This document shows, piece by piece, positions 35,354 through 44,317 of a DNA stretch of 64,000 nucleotides. The notes beneath the pieces are model-generated. The model had not been told where the DNA came from and made no database searches. It worked only from the letters and a program-made list of their open reading frames with translations. Each line of letters begins with the position of its first letter. The first letter of the stretch is position 1. The stretch is from NCBI RefSeq assembly GCF_946151075.1, contig NZ_OX267715.1:248001-312000 (forward strand), read 5' to 3'. The DNA is from Neobacillus sp. Marseille-Q6967 (GTDB lineage Bacteria > Bacillota > Bacilli > Bacillales > Cytobacillaceae). The translations under genes were made by a program, and so were the position numbers.

Positions 35354-36400
35354 ATGAATTATATCGAAAACATTATCTTATATTGTTTAAAACAATTAAA
35401 CGGAGAACGAACCATTTATTCCATCTTCCATTTATTAAATGGTAAAAAATCGTCACAGACCATACAAGATGCTCATTTATTCTCGCTAAAAAGGTATTTT
35501 CGAATATTAGAAAATTTAACTCGTGAGACTTTTGATGAGATTATTACACAACTGAATGAGAATGGCTGGGTAGATGCTTGTGGTGACCAAAAATATCTGC
35601 TGAGTGAATCAGGTGATACTTACCTGAAGTCCAATTTACTTCCGGCTCATACTAACGGCTGGAAATATCAACAAATCACTACCTTAGTATGGGAAAGGCT
35701 CTCAATATTGGTCCAGGTCACTTCTCATTTAACGCATAAAGAATCTAGATACGTTCCAATCCAAAAAAGTAAAGAAGTTCATCTTTGGTTGAAGACAAGT
35801 TTACAGCAACTGTCTGTCACCCGGGAAAAACTGGGAAAAATTCTATATGAAGAGCTGATGGATTGTTTAAATGAAGTAGAGGGAATCAATCAAAATGTTC
35901 TCGTTTTTCGCTTAACCGGTTACCAGCAAATAGGATTAACATCCTTTCAAATTGCTAAAAAACTAAAAATGGGCCCGATACAGTATGATCTTGAATTTAT
36001 TAATATTCTTCATTTTATCATTCATACAGTGGAAAATGATAAGGGGCGGTACCCGGTCCTTAGCCAGCTGTTGACTAATATTGAGGTCCCGAATGCTTTA
36101 ACCTTAACATCTAGAAAGACTTGGGAGTTGCTCAATCAGGGACTTTCTATTGATCAAATTGCAGCTGTTCGTCATTTAAAGATTAGTACGATTGAAGATC
36201 ATCTCGTTGAATTCGCCTTACATATCAACGAGTTTTCGATTGATTCGTATGTAGATAAAAATACTCAACAAAAGGTTATTAATATCGCTCGTGAATCTAA
36301 CACTAGACAACTTAAAGTAATAAGAAACAGCTTAAAAACAGCCTCTTATTTTCAAATCAGGCTTGTTCTGGCGAAGTATGGTGAAAGACAATGGAATTAG
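35354..36400 (+). CDS. ypbB: YpbB, helix-turn-helix protein paired with RecS
   Basis: A 348-residue protein resembling B. subtilis YpbB. The C-terminal part (about 250-310) has a RecQ-associated winged-helix pattern ([20 protein letters not shown], then [19 protein letters not shown]). The N-terminal two thirds are helical without a known domain. It overlaps the recS-type gene by 10 nt, so the two are coupled; it may be the detached C-terminal module of a RecQ helicase. The ATG at 35354 is preferred over 35291, since GGTGGAGTGG is just upstream. Confidence 0.82.
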   Translation: MNYIENIILYCLKQLNGERTIYSIFHLLNGKKSSQTIQDAHLFSLKRYFRILENLTRETFDEIITQLNENGWVDACGDQKYLLSESGDTYLKSNLLPAHTNGWKYQQITTLVWERLSILVQVTSHLTHKESRYVPIQKSKEVHLWLKTSLQQLSVTREKLGKILYEELMDCLNEVEGINQNVLVFRLTGYQQIGLTSFQIAKKLKMGPIQYDLEFINILHFIIHTVENDKGRYPVLSQLLTNIEVPNALTLTSRKTWELLNQGLSIDQIAAVRHLKISTIEDHLVEFALHINEFSIDSYVDKNTQQKVINIARESNTRQLKVIRNSLKTASYFQIRLVLAKYGERQWN

Positions 36401-37902
36401 AAAAAATTTTATTTAAACACTTCGGTTATCAGAACTTTAAAACCGGTCAAAAGGAAGTTATTTTATCCATTCTCCAAGGTTGTCATACCATCGCAATGCT
36501 GCCCACCGGAACTGGAAAATCATTATGTTATCAACTCCCTGGATACTGTCTAGAAGGCCAAATCCTCATTATATCACCTCTTTTATCGTTAATGCAGGAT
36601 CAGGTGGAGCAGTTAATGAAGTTTGGTGAAAAAAGAGTTGTTGCTATCAACTCATTTCTTAGTAATGAGGAAAAATGGAATGTTTTAAAAAATCTAACCC
36701 GCTATAAATATATCTTTATATCACCCGAGATGCTGAGTGCACCGGCTATAATGAACAAATTGCAGACCCTTCAGATATCCTTATTTGTTGTGGATGAGGC
36801 ACATTGCATTTCACAATGGGGGTTTGACTTCCGTCCTGATTATTTAAAACTAGGGGAATATAGAGAGAAACTTGGGAACCCGCTGACTCTTGCATTAACT
36901 GCAACAGCAACTAAAAAAGTAAGGGAAGATATTGTTCAATCGTTGAATTTACACAAATTCAATCGGATAGAATCAACGATTGATCGGCCCAATATTGCCT
37001 TTTACGTTGAAGAGGTTAGTGATTATCGAAATAAACAGGATAGACTGATGGAATATGTAAAATTATTACAAAAACCAGGTATCATCTATTTTTCAAGTAA
37101 AAAAGCTGCGGAACAAATGGCAGCACTGTTAATTGAAAAGGGAATCAGCAAAACAATGGCCTACCATGCTGGTTTAGAGCAAGAGCAACGAATCCTGATC
37201 CAGCAGCAATTTATTCATGACCAATTAGATGTGATTTGTGCAACAAGTGCCTTTGGTATGGGCGTTAACAAAGAAAACGTCCGTTTTGTCATTCACTTTC
37301 ATATGCCGATGCAAATGGAGTCATATCTCCAGGAAATTGGAAGGGCTGGTCGTGATGGGAAACCTAGTATTGCTATTTTAATGTACTCTCCCGGAGACGA
37401 ACAACTCCCATTGCAATTAGCGGAAGGAGAATTGCCTTCAAGACAACAAATAGACTGGTTATTTAATCATTTTCCACGAGCGGAAGATACAAATCTAGTA
37501 GATGTTTCCACATATCTTCCCTTAAGGGATACAAGCGGTTTTTCAGAGACTCAATGGCGGATTACAGAAGACTTTATAAGTAACCATCACCGATATTCGA
37601 GTTTGGAATACTTAAAACAGGAGATTATTGATTTTGCGGATGAACGGCTAACGGTAAAACGAAATAATATATTGAAATTAAAAAAATGGATTGAGGCGAA
37701 ATCGTGCAGGCGGGAATTGATTTTACATCATTTTGATGAGAAGACTGAGAACATAGCAAAGCCTATCGATTGTTGTGATATTTGTGGTATTCAACTTGAT
37801 CATTTTAAAGCATTGGAGCCTGTTACGTTCAAACCTGAGGATGAATGGTCGTGGAGGGATTATCTCGCAAAAATTTTACTTAATAGTGAGTTGAGGCAAT
37901 GA
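36391..37902 (+). CDS. recS: RecQ-family DNA helicase RecS (short form)
   Basis: A 503-residue superfamily 2 helicase. Motif I is [13 protein letters not shown] near residues 36-48, the DEAH box is [19 protein letters not shown] near 132-150, and motif VI is [10 protein letters not shown] near 312-321. The Zn-binding module with Cys in KSCRREL and CCDICG lies near 433-465. There is no HRDC domain, matching B. subtilis RecS (YpbC, 496 residues) rather than full-length RecQ. Overlaps ypbB upstream and ypbD by 4 nt downstream. Confidence 0.92.
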   Translation: MELEKILFKHFGYQNFKTGQKEVILSILQGCHTIAMLPTGTGKSLCYQLPGYCLEGQILIISPLLSLMQDQVEQLMKFGEKRVVAINSFLSNEEKWNVLKNLTRYKYIFISPEMLSAPAIMNKLQTLQISLFVVDEAHCISQWGFDFRPDYLKLGEYREKLGNPLTLALTATATKKVREDIVQSLNLHKFNRIESTIDRPNIAFYVEEVSDYRNKQDRLMEYVKLLQKPGIIYFSSKKAAEQMAALLIEKGISKTMAYHAGLEQEQRILIQQQFIHDQLDVICATSAFGMGVNKENVRFVIHFHMPMQMESYLQEIGRAGRDGKPSIAILMYSPGDEQLPLQLAEGELPSRQQIDWLFNHFPRAEDTNLVDVSTYLPLRDTSGFSETQWRITEDFISNHHRYSSLEYLKQEIIDFADERLTVKRNNILKLKKWIEAKSCRRELILHHFDEKTENIAKPIDCCDICGIQLDHFKALEPVTFKPEDEWSWRDYLAKILLNSELRQ

Positions 37903-38504
37903 AAAATAAGTACACAGAATTAATTAAAGGGCTTACCGATAAAGAACTTTTGTTTCACCTGTATATAACACAAGCGATATTATTAGCTATTTCCTTCCTT
38001 TTAGGAATCATTCTCTATGATCGTTTTTCTTTTTTGCAGACAATCAAGTTTAATGATATAAAAATTATTTCGGTTGGTCTGCCAGCCGGAATAGCGGTTG
38101 TGTTGATCGATATAGCATTAATGAAATGCCTGCCTGTTTCCTATTATGACGACGGCGGATTGAATGAGAGAATTTTTAGAAATAGGAAAGTCATTCATAT
38201 AGCCCTGATTGCTGGTATAGTTGCGTTAAGTGAGGAATTACTTTTTCGGGGAATTCTTCAAACAAAGGTTGGCTTGGTTATGGCAAGTATCATTTTTGCT
38301 ATTATCCATTATCGCTATCTTTTTAATTGGTTCTTATTTTCAAATATTGTTTTGCTAAGCTTTTTGATTGGTTTTATATTTGAATGGACAAATAATTTAG
38401 CGGTAACGATGATCATGCATTTTACTATTGATTTTTTATTGGGTTTATATATTAAATATAAACGGTCTACAGATATTGGGGAAGAGAAGGGAGTTGCTCC
38501 ATGA
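37899..38504 (+). CDS. ypbD: CPBP-family intramembrane protease YpbD
   Basis: A 201-residue membrane protein of the CPBP (CAAX protease and bacteriocin-processing, Abi) family. Family motifs are visible: [11 protein letters not shown] near residue 110, a central His segment (FAIIHY) and the later [12 protein letters not shown]. About six hydrophobic spans. The substrate is unknown. It overlaps both neighbours by 4 nt in the ypbB-recS-ypbD-ypbE operon. Confidence 0.88.
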   Translation: MKNKYTELIKGLTDKELLFHLYITQAILLAISFLLGIILYDRFSFLQTIKFNDIKIISVGLPAGIAVVLIDIALMKCLPVSYYDDGGLNERIFRNRKVIHIALIAGIVALSEELLFRGILQTKVGLVMASIIFAIIHYRYLFNWFLFSNIVLLSFLIGFIFEWTNNLAVTMIMHFTIDFLLGLYIKYKRSTDIGEEKGVAP

Positions 38505-39190
38505 ATCGGGAAGAACCATATAGAAGCCAAGCAGAAAGACTAAAGCAGAGAATTGAAAAAATAAATGAAAAGAACTCTGATAGTCGTGAAAAATTACCAC
38601 CTAGAGAACAGGTTCATAGGGAAAAAAGGAAAAAAACTAAACTAAAATTAAAGTATCCTGTCATTAGGATTTTGGTTTTATTTTTTATTCTCCTGCCCGT
38701 TGTCATCTTCAGCGTATACTCCTACCTTGAGGGAGGCGAAATTAAAAATACGGAAAAAGTATCTGGAGATACTAATGGTTATGAAGTAATCAATTTTGAA
38801 AAAGAAACTACAAATAAAGCGGAAGAAACCAAAGAAGAAGAACCAAAAGATGAAAAGAAAGAAGAGCCTGATGCGAAAACTGATATCTCAAACGAAGCAG
38901 TGGAGGTTCAGGAACCCGTAGTTCCGGATTCTCCTGCTCTTGAAAGTACAGAAGCCGCGGCGATTAGCCCCAATGGAGACGGCAAAAATAGCAGCCCTAA
39001 GGTGGAAACCACCAAGTCTAGTTCAAGTAAGGTAGTCTATCACACGGTTAAACAAGGGGAAAATCTTTATCGTATTGCATTGAAATATTATGGTTCCAAA
39101 GCTGGGGAAGACATCATTAGAAAAGCAAATAATATTTCTGGAAATGAGATTAGGCTGGGCCAGGTATTAAAAATTCCATTAAATGAGTAG
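38501..39190 (+). CDS. ypbE: YpbE, membrane-anchored LysM protein
   Basis: A 229-residue protein with a basic cytoplasmic N-terminus (about 1-48), one transmembrane helix (near 50-70), an acidic Lys/Glu/Pro-rich extracellular linker (about 80-175) and a C-terminal LysM domain (VKQGENLYRIALKYYGSKAG near 186-205). It probably contacts peptidoglycan from the membrane. Last gene of the ypbB operon, before a clear terminator. Confidence 0.88.
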   Translation: MNREEPYRSQAERLKQRIEKINEKNSDSREKLPPREQVHREKRKKTKLKLKYPVIRILVLFFILLPVVIFSVYSYLEGGEIKNTEKVSGDTNGYEVINFEKETTNKAEETKEEEPKDEKKEEPDAKTDISNEAVEVQEPVVPDSPALESTEAAAISPNGDGKNSSPKVETTKSSSSKVVYHTVKQGENLYRIALKYYGSKAGEDIIRKANNISGNEIRLGQVLKIPLNE

Positions 39191-39220
39191 CCGGTTATAA
39201 GAACCGGCTACTTTTTTATC
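39188..39220 (+). terminator. Terminator after ypbE
   Basis: TAGCCGGTT / AACCGGCTA stem, 5-nt loop and TTTTTT. The stop codon of ypbE is in the stem. Confidence 0.88.
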
Positions 39221-39281
39221 TTTAAAAACAACATAATTTAAAGGACAAGTTCATAAATATGTACAAGAGGAAGGTGATAAT

Positions 39282-39737
39282 ATGGATAAATCAATCCTTT
39301 TACTTGAATATACAGATGAAGCCACAAAACAAATGCTTGAAAATGTCAGAAAAAGAAAGCAAAAATTTGAGGATGCGAAAAAGTGGCATTTCTATTCTAT
39401 ATATGCAACCCTATTGTTTGCTTTTTGTTTCTTTAGTTATTTTTATTTAACAATTGCAAAGCACTACTCTTATTCTTTCTTTGCAATGTTCTCTGCTTCT
39501 GTTAATGATTCAATTAATGTAATGCTCTTCTTTGTAACGATTAGCCTCTTCGGGGCTATGAATGTATTGAAACAACAAAAAGATAAAAAGGAAAAGGAAT
39601 ACCAGGAATTAAGATGTGAAATTGTTGATCGGAGTAAGGATTTATGGAAAAAGGAAGAGCACTGGCAAAACCGCCATCAAGTTTTTGAGATGATGAAGAA
39701 TAAATATGATATTAATCTATATCACGAAAAAAAATAA
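39282..39737 (+). CDS. ypbF: YpbF, membrane protein of unknown function
   Basis: A 151-residue protein with two hydrophobic spans (near residues 36-56 and 75-92), flanked by Lys/Glu-rich, probably coiled-coil segments. The assignment to YpbF (147 residues in B. subtilis) rests on size, topology and position right after ypbE. AGAGGAAGGTGATAAT precedes the ATG. Convergent with cotJC, sharing a terminator. Confidence 0.78.
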   Translation: MDKSILLLEYTDEATKQMLENVRKRKQKFEDAKKWHFYSIYATLLFAFCFFSYFYLTIAKHYSYSFFAMFSASVNDSINVMLFFVTISLFGAMNVLKQQKDKKEKEYQELRCEIVDRSKDLWKKEEHWQNRHQVFEMMKNKYDINLYHEKK

Positions 39738-39770
39738 GAAGCAGTGCTGGTCTGCTTCTTTCTCCCTTTT
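39736..39770. terminator. Bidirectional terminator between ypbF and cotJC
   Basis: AAGAAGCAG / CTGCTTCTT stem with a 7-nt loop; T-rich on both strands. Confidence 0.8.
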
Positions 39771-39771
39771 A

Positions 39772-40341
39772 TTAGAAAAACTTTTTCTTACCCTGCTCAT
39801 CCTTAAGGATTTCAACTGCTTCACGAAAACGCTGGGAATGGACAATCTCCCGTTCCCGTAAAAATCGGAGTCCGTCATTTAAATCTGGATCATCACTTAA
39901 ATTAATAATCCATTGATACGTGGCCCTTGCTTTTTCTTCAGCAGCGATATCCTCATAAAGGTCTGCGATTGGATCACCTTTTGCTTGTATATAAGTTGCT
40001 GTCCATGGTGCTCCAGCTGCATTGTGATAGAATAGTGCATTATCGTGATTTGAATAATGATCTCCGAGACCGGCTGCTTTCATCATTTCAGGGGTGGCGT
40101 CTTTTGTTAATTTATAAATCATCGTGGCGATCATTTCCAGGTGAGCGAACTCTTCTGTACCAATATCAGTAAGTAATCCAATTACCTTATCTGGAATGCT
40201 GTACCTTTGATTTAAGTACCGTAATGCAGCGGAAAGTTCACCGTCAGCACCGCCATATTGTTCAATTAAATACTTGGCTAACGTTGGATTACATGTACTT
40301 ACCTTAACAGGATATTGAAGCTTCTTTTCGTATATCCACAT
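39772..40341 (-). CDS. cotJC: Spore coat protein CotJC (manganese-catalase family)
   Basis: A 189-residue ferritin-like protein of the Mn-catalase family, a spore coat component. Metal-binding helices are seen: GELSAALRYLNQR (Glu near residue 35), GTEEFAHLEM (Glu and His near 66-70), AAEEKARATYQW near 136 and REREIVHSQRF near 165. The ligand set looks complete, so a catalase-like activity is possible. It is the last gene of a reverse-strand cotJA-cotJB-cotJC operon. In B. subtilis cotJ maps elsewhere on the chromosome. Confidence 0.94.
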   Translation of the reverse strand: MWIYEKKLQYPVKVSTCNPTLAKYLIEQYGGADGELSAALRYLNQRYSIPDKVIGLLTDIGTEEFAHLEMIATMIYKLTKDATPEMMKAAGLGDHYSNHDNALFYHNAAGAPWTATYIQAKGDPIADLYEDIAAEEKARATYQWIINLSDDPDLNDGLRFLREREIVHSQRFREAVEILKDEQGKKKFF

Positions 40342-40368
40342 CTAGGCTCATCCCCTCCTAATGTTATA

Positions 40369-40405
40369 GCTAGCTCCAGCGCCTGGTCAAGGCGCTTCCG
40401 CTTTT
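40369..40405. repeat. Dispersed palindromic repeat, family B copy 3
   Basis: AGCTAGCTCCAGCGCCTGGT then CAAGGCGCTTCCGCTTTT. It sits in the 62-nt gap between cotJB and cotJC, inside the presumed operon, and runs up to the cotJB stop. Confidence 0.75.
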
Positions 40406-40664
40406 ACACCTGCCAAGGCCATGGTGCATCATTCCAGTTCCATGGGTGCCCTGAATAACTGTGGCCATACTGCATTAATGGCCCAAATTTACTTTCAAAC
40501 AGTTTTTTTATGCTTTTTCTCTCTTTAGCATAATGATTAAATTGCTTGATGGCTTCAAGATCGTCCGGATGAGTATCCAAATACAGGGTTAATTCAACAA
40601 GGACAAAATCAACGGCCTGAAGCTGCCCGAGGATTTGATAATACTCAGGAGGAACCTGTTTCAT
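40404..40664 (-). CDS. cotJB: Spore coat protein CotJB
   Basis: An 86-residue soluble protein of the CotJB family (YYQILGQLQAVDFVLVELTL near residues 6-25, tail WNWNDAPWPW). It is needed for CotJ assembly in the inner coat. It overlaps the cotJA end by 4 nt. The 3' end touches a dispersed repeat, whose terminal bases form its stop region. Confidence 0.92.
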   Translation of the reverse strand: MKQVPPEYYQILGQLQAVDFVLVELTLYLDTHPDDLEAIKQFNHYAKERKSIKKLFESKFGPLMQYGHSYSGHPWNWNDAPWPWQV

Positions 40665-40891
40665 CTGGGAATCCCTCCTTTTGCTTTTTCAAATGGGTTG
40701 TAGTAAGGGTCATAAAAAGGTTTCCATAGCGTGCCTGCCTTAAGCGCCTCTAATGGAGAAAATTGTGGTAAGTTAGGTGGTTGGAATCCAATATATAGAT
40801 TTGGGGGAGTATTATAAATTTTTTCTGGTAGCGGTTTGCAGGGATCTAATGGACTTGCATAGGGTTGCCAGCATTTATATAGAGTGTACAT
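40661..40891 (-). CDS. cotJA: Spore coat protein CotJA
   Basis: A 76-residue proline- and tyrosine-rich coat protein (MYTLYKCWQPYASPLDPCKP at the start, then repeated Pro and Tyr). The ATG at 40891 is used because GGGAGGG lies upstream; the 8-residue extension to 40915 is not supported. First gene of the operon, preceded by a sigma-E-like promoter. Confidence 0.9.
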   Translation of the reverse strand: MYTLYKCWQPYASPLDPCKPLPEKIYNTPPNLYIGFQPPNLPQFSPLEALKAGTLWKPFYDPYYNPFEKAKGGIPR

Positions 40892-40921
40892 AGTAGCCCT
40901 CCCTTTTATTAACATCAGTAA

Positions 40922-40951
40922 TTAATATGGGAGAAATTTAGGCTTAATGAC
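40922..40951 (-). promoter_or_regulatory. Candidate sigma-E promoter of cotJABC
   Basis: On the reverse strand GTCATTA (-35; 40945-40951) and CATATTAA (-10; 40922-40929), 15 nt apart. cotJ is sigma-E-dependent in B. subtilis. Confidence 0.45.
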
Positions 40952-41033
40952 ATTAATCTTTAATATATTAAAGGTAATTAGACGTAGTTGTTGAATTATA
41001 ATAAATGTATTAATAACTTTGAGGTGATGGGGA

Positions 41034-41666
41034 TTGTTCGTGAAAAATATTATGATTCCAAAGCATGAGTGTGTGACGCTTCAAGTTGGGACAACATTAA
41101 AGACTGCTTTGGAAAAATTGGAACAACACCAAATTGATGGAATGCCAGTATTGGAAGGAGATACCTATATAGGTGTCATAACACGTTACAACATTTATGA
41201 GAACTATTTCCTTTCAGGACGTGCCAAAGAAGAATACGTAACGAAAACAACTGTAGAAGCGATTGTTACATATCAGGATAAATATCTTGAAGGTGAAGAA
41301 GTATTTGAAAAGACTTTGCTGGAGTTGAAAGATTTTCCGCTGTTAGCAGTGCTTGGCCAGAATCGGAAGTTTTTAGGGGCTGTTACCCGCTCCGATGTTT
41401 TATCAGCTTTCGGTAGTGCATTTGGAATTAATCGTCCTGGTGTTAGAATTGCCTTTACCTCAGTTGAAACGGAAGGCCGTATTGCACGACTTTCTGAAAT
41501 TGCACATCATTTCCATGAACATATTATTTCACTCGTCACTTTTGATGAAACAGATAAATTAGTTCGAAGAATTGTTATGAAGATCGAGAAAAAAGACAAT
41601 ATCAATCGATTTACCAAAAAACTTGAGGAACATGGTTTCCGGATTTTAAGTATCCAAGAAGATTAA
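41034..41666 (+). CDS. CBS-pair protein with C-terminal ACT-like domain
   Basis: A 210-residue soluble protein. Two CBS motifs cover about residues 1-60 (MIPKHECVTLQVGTTLKTAL, then GVITRYNIYENY) and 75-130 (FLGAVTRSDVLSAFGSAFG). The last 70 residues have an ACT-like alternation (GRIARLSEIAHHFHEHIISL). Architecture and length resemble AcuB-type proteins, which probably sense adenylate ligands; the target is not known. The start is TTG at 41034 with GAGGTGAT 5-7 nt upstream; GTG at 41040 is an alternative. It has its own terminator. Confidence 0.75.
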   Translation: MFVKNIMIPKHECVTLQVGTTLKTALEKLEQHQIDGMPVLEGDTYIGVITRYNIYENYFLSGRAKEEYVTKTTVEAIVTYQDKYLEGEEVFEKTLLELKDFPLLAVLGQNRKFLGAVTRSDVLSAFGSAFGINRPGVRIAFTSVETEGRIARLSEIAHHFHEHIISLVTFDETDKLVRRIVMKIEKKDNINRFTKKLEEHGFRILSIQED

Positions 41667-41678
41667 TATGATAAACGG

Positions 41679-41711
41679 TCCCTCCCAAAGTTTGGGAGGG
41701 ATTCTTTTTAG
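41679..41711 (+). terminator. Terminator after the CBS/ACT gene
   Basis: TCCCTCCCAAA / TTTGGGAGGGA stem and TTCTTTTT. Confidence 0.9.
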
Positions 41712-41775
41712 ATTTAGTTAGCTTTATGTTATGATTTTTATAGCACTAATAGTAAGGAAAAGAGGAAATCAAAGT

Positions 41776-42543
41776 ATGGTTTATGTTGTTATGGTGGTTC
41801 TGCTCCTAGGAGTCTGCCTCTTTTTATATATGTTAAAAGAAGCATACAAGAATAATATTGAATATCATGAAATGAAGTTTAGTAATTTCCCTTCGTCATT
41901 CGGTTCTGTTTCCATTTTTTTTATATCAGATGTTCATAAAAGGAAAATTTCGGACGAGATTATTCATGAGGTTTCAGGTAAAGCAGACATTGTAATCATT
42001 GGCGGGGATTTAGTTGAAAAAGGAGTATCTTTTGAGAGAGTGAAAGATAACATTCGTAAACTCAAAAAATTAGGTCCCGTATATTTTGTATGGGGCAATA
42101 ATGATTATGAAACTGATTTTCGTAAGCTGGATGCGATTCTTTTGGAGGAGGGTGTTAAGGTATTAGCTAATACGGCGGTTACGTTTGAATCGAAAGACGG
42201 AGATAAACTTTGCTTACTGGGTGTAGACGCATTAAACCAAGATCGTGACCGATTGGATTTAGCTTTGTTAGACGCCGGAGACGAAGGATTCAAAATCTTA
42301 GCAAGTCATTTTCCAGAGATAACCGAAAAAATTTATCGGGAACATAATATAAATTTAGTTTTAAGCGGGCACACACATGGTGGTCAAATACATATCCTCG
42401 GATATAGTCCTTATGAAAAAGGAAAGGTAAAAAAATTAGATAATACGACATTATTAATAAGCAATGGTTATGGTACAACAGGTGTTCCGCTGCGATTAGG
42501 GGCGCCGGCGCAATGTCATGTCATTACTTTGAAAAATGGTTAA
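41776..42543 (+). CDS. ypbG: Membrane-anchored metallophosphoesterase YpbG
   Basis: A 255-residue calcineurin-like phosphoesterase with one N-terminal membrane helix (residues 2-19). Metal-site blocks are present: SDVHK near 52, GGDLVEKG near 77, GNNDYE near 108 and LSGHTHGGQI near 199. The substrate is unknown; some relatives act on UDP-diacylglucosamine or cyclic nucleotides. The ATG at 41776 follows AGAGGAAAT and gives the expected topology. B. subtilis ypbG lies next to ypbH (mecB), as here except for one inserted gene. Confidence 0.85.
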   Translation: MVYVVMVVLLLGVCLFLYMLKEAYKNNIEYHEMKFSNFPSSFGSVSIFFISDVHKRKISDEIIHEVSGKADIVIIGGDLVEKGVSFERVKDNIRKLKKLGPVYFVWGNNDYETDFRKLDAILLEEGVKVLANTAVTFESKDGDKLCLLGVDALNQDRDRLDLALLDAGDEGFKILASHFPEITEKIYREHNINLVLSGHTHGGQIHILGYSPYEKGKVKKLDNTTLLISNGYGTTGVPLRLGAPAQCHVITLKNG

Positions 42544-42571
42544 ACCTATGATTTGATGGAGGAAATACGTG

Positions 42572-43480
42572 ATGACAGAGCAAGAAGGAAAATATAATGT
42601 CAAGGCGGCTGCATTAATGTTAGGGATACAGCCCGGTACCTTAAGAGCTTGGGAAAGACGGTACCAAATGATTGCCCCCGAAAGAAATGCTTCAGGTTAT
42701 CGATTATATACTGATGAGCATATAAAAATGCTGCGGGCACTTATTTCAAAGGTTAAACAAGGATTTTCGATTAGTCAGGCCATCAATTTTATGAGTCATA
42801 GTCCTTCTTCTAATCATGAGGAAAAATTAACCTTTCAACAGGCAGGTCTGATAACGAGTGCAGCCCATCAATTTTATGAAGCCTTGATAAATTTTAACAT
42901 TGCAGAAGCGGACGAAATATCCGATAGATTGTTTAGTATTTATACAACTGAAAAAGTGCTGTGGGATGTTTTTTACCCACTAATTTTGAAAATTAGGATT
43001 GCATATAAATCGGAGGTTATAATAAATGCGCAGTATCATTACGCCAAGATGTATTTAACCACAAGGGTTTCATCGATCATCCAAAGTCTGCCTATAAATC
43101 ACCATTGGAAAGTTGTTATAATTAATCAAACAGGAAAAGAACAGGACTTTCAATTATTAATGCTATCCTTTCTTTTACGCAGGGAAGGTATGGAGGTAAT
43201 AAATACGTTTGAGGATTTTGTTGAGGAAGAAATAGAGAAAATTTTAAAACTTATTCATCCGGACATCATCATCTTCTCTTGCGAAGAACAAACTGATTTA
43301 TTCGGAACCTTGAAATTAATCAATAACTTGGCTTTAAACCATAACGAGCTTTCAATCGGACTTATTAGTAATGAAGAGCCCAGGATGGTACAGAGTGAGA
43401 AAGGTCTTTACTCAAAATTTCATATAGGACAAACACCAAATGAATGGAAAGAATGGTTCACAACACGGTTCTCGGTATAG
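42572..43480 (+). CDS. MerR-family regulator with degenerate cobalamin-binding-like domain
   Basis: A 302-residue protein. The N-terminal MerR winged helix (about 8-75) contains GTLRAWERRYQMIAPERNAS and GYRLYTDEHI, the LitR/CarH/MlrA subgroup signature. The middle (about 90-175) resembles the B12-binding cap, with YHYAKMYLTTRV where CarH carries its conserved His helix. The C-terminal Rossmann-like half (about 180-295) keeps the fold pattern, but the expected GExH-x-LG segment reads GKEQDFQLLML, without the lower cobalt-ligand His. Targets are unknown; no carotenoid genes are near. GGAGGAAAT precedes the ATG at 42572. Confidence 0.75.
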   Translation: MTEQEGKYNVKAAALMLGIQPGTLRAWERRYQMIAPERNASGYRLYTDEHIKMLRALISKVKQGFSISQAINFMSHSPSSNHEEKLTFQQAGLITSAAHQFYEALINFNIAEADEISDRLFSIYTTEKVLWDVFYPLILKIRIAYKSEVIINAQYHYAKMYLTTRVSSIIQSLPINHHWKVVIINQTGKEQDFQLLMLSFLLRREGMEVINTFEDFVEEEIEKILKLIHPDIIIFSCEEQTDLFGTLKLINNLALNHNELSIGLISNEEPRMVQSEKGLYSKFHIGQTPNEWKEWFTTRFSV

Positions 43481-43549
43481 ACAAAGCACCAACCTCTGTT
43501 AATGACATACAATAAAGATAAGAGTTATGTCACGGCAGGGGGCAAAAGC

Positions 43550-44134
43550 ATGCGCTTAGAACGCTTAACAGTCAATAAAATAAAAATCTTTTTAACCTCT
43601 GATGATTTGTTCGAAAGGGGACTTTCCAAAGATGATATTTGGAAGGATTCAATAAAATGGCAGCAGCTTTTTCATGACATGCTGGAAGAAGCGAGCGAAG
43701 AATTTGATGTGGATATTCAAGGTTCAGTTGCAGTAGAGATATTTTCACTTCAGGCTCAGGGAATGATTATGATCATTACCATGGATGAGACGGGAGAAGA
43801 TGATGAAGAAATATTATACGATGGCTTTGTTGAGATGCAAGTAAGAGTCGAAGGCTGTGAAAACCTGCTATATGAGTTTGAATCCTTTGAAGATGTAATT
43901 GACTTAACAAAGAAGCTTACATCACTGAATATTATGGGTGGAAGCTTATATGCCATGAACAGTCGTTACTACCTTCTGATGAATAATATCGAATCTGCCA
44001 TTATAGAAAAAATTGCTGCTTTTTTATCCGAATATGGAAACCCTTCTATTCTCAGCCGTCATGTATTAACAGAGTACGGAAAAAAAATTATAGAAAATAA
44101 AGCTGTAGAGACCGTTCAGCATTATTTTAATTAA
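43550..44134 (+). CDS. mecB: Adaptor protein MecB (YpbH), MecA paralogue
   Basis: A 194-residue MecA-family adaptor, exactly the B. subtilis YpbH length, that delivers substrates to the ClpCP protease. The N-terminal substrate-binding domain starts MRLERLTVNKIKIFLTSDDL. An acidic linker (about 60-105) precedes the ClpC-binding C-terminal domain (about 110-194). The ATG at 43550 with CAGGGGGC upstream is preferred over the longer frame at 43502. Next to gudB, as in B. subtilis. Confidence 0.92.
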   Translation: MRLERLTVNKIKIFLTSDDLFERGLSKDDIWKDSIKWQQLFHDMLEEASEEFDVDIQGSVAVEIFSLQAQGMIMIITMDETGEDDEEILYDGFVEMQVRVEGCENLLYEFESFEDVIDLTKKLTSLNIMGGSLYAMNSRYYLLMNNIESAIIEKIAAFLSEYGNPSILSRHVLTEYGKKIIENKAVETVQHYFN

Positions 44135-44143
44135 AATTGCAAG

Positions 44144-44180
44144 AAAACAAAAAAGGAGTTCTTTGCTCCTTTTTTGTTTT
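44144..44180 (+). terminator. Terminator after mecB
   Basis: AAAACAAAAAAGGAG / CTCCTTTTTTGTTTT, an extended stem with a 6-nt loop. Confidence 0.9.
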
Positions 44181-44185
44181 ATAAA

Positions 44186-44199
44186 TGATAGCGTTTACA
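44186..44199 (+). promoter_or_regulatory. Candidate cre (CcpA) site upstream of gudB
   Basis: TGATAGCGTTTACA matches the cre consensus TGWNANCGNTNWCA at every position. It lies 40 nt upstream of the gudB -35. Confidence 0.5.
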
Positions 44200-44238
44200 T
44201 AAAATAGAATTTGATAACGAAATCTTGCATTTTCTATC

Positions 44239-44266
44239 TTGCATAAATCAATTAAAGGTGTATACT
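44239..44266 (+). promoter_or_regulatory. Sigma-A promoter of gudB
   Basis: TTGCAT (44239-44244), 16-nt spacer, TATACT (44261-44266). The -35 lies in the second copy of a direct repeat TCTTGCAT (44223-44230 and 44237-44244). Confidence 0.6.
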
Positions 44267-44272
44267 TGTCTC

Positions 44273-44286
44273 TGAAAGCGACAACA
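44273..44286 (+). promoter_or_regulatory. Second cre-like site at the gudB transcription start
   Basis: TGAAAGCGACAACA matches the cre consensus except at position 10 and overlaps the predicted start site. This is the position expected for CcpA repression. Confidence 0.4.
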
Positions 44287-44317
44287 TTCGTTAATGAGAT
44301 ATTTAGGAGGATTATAG

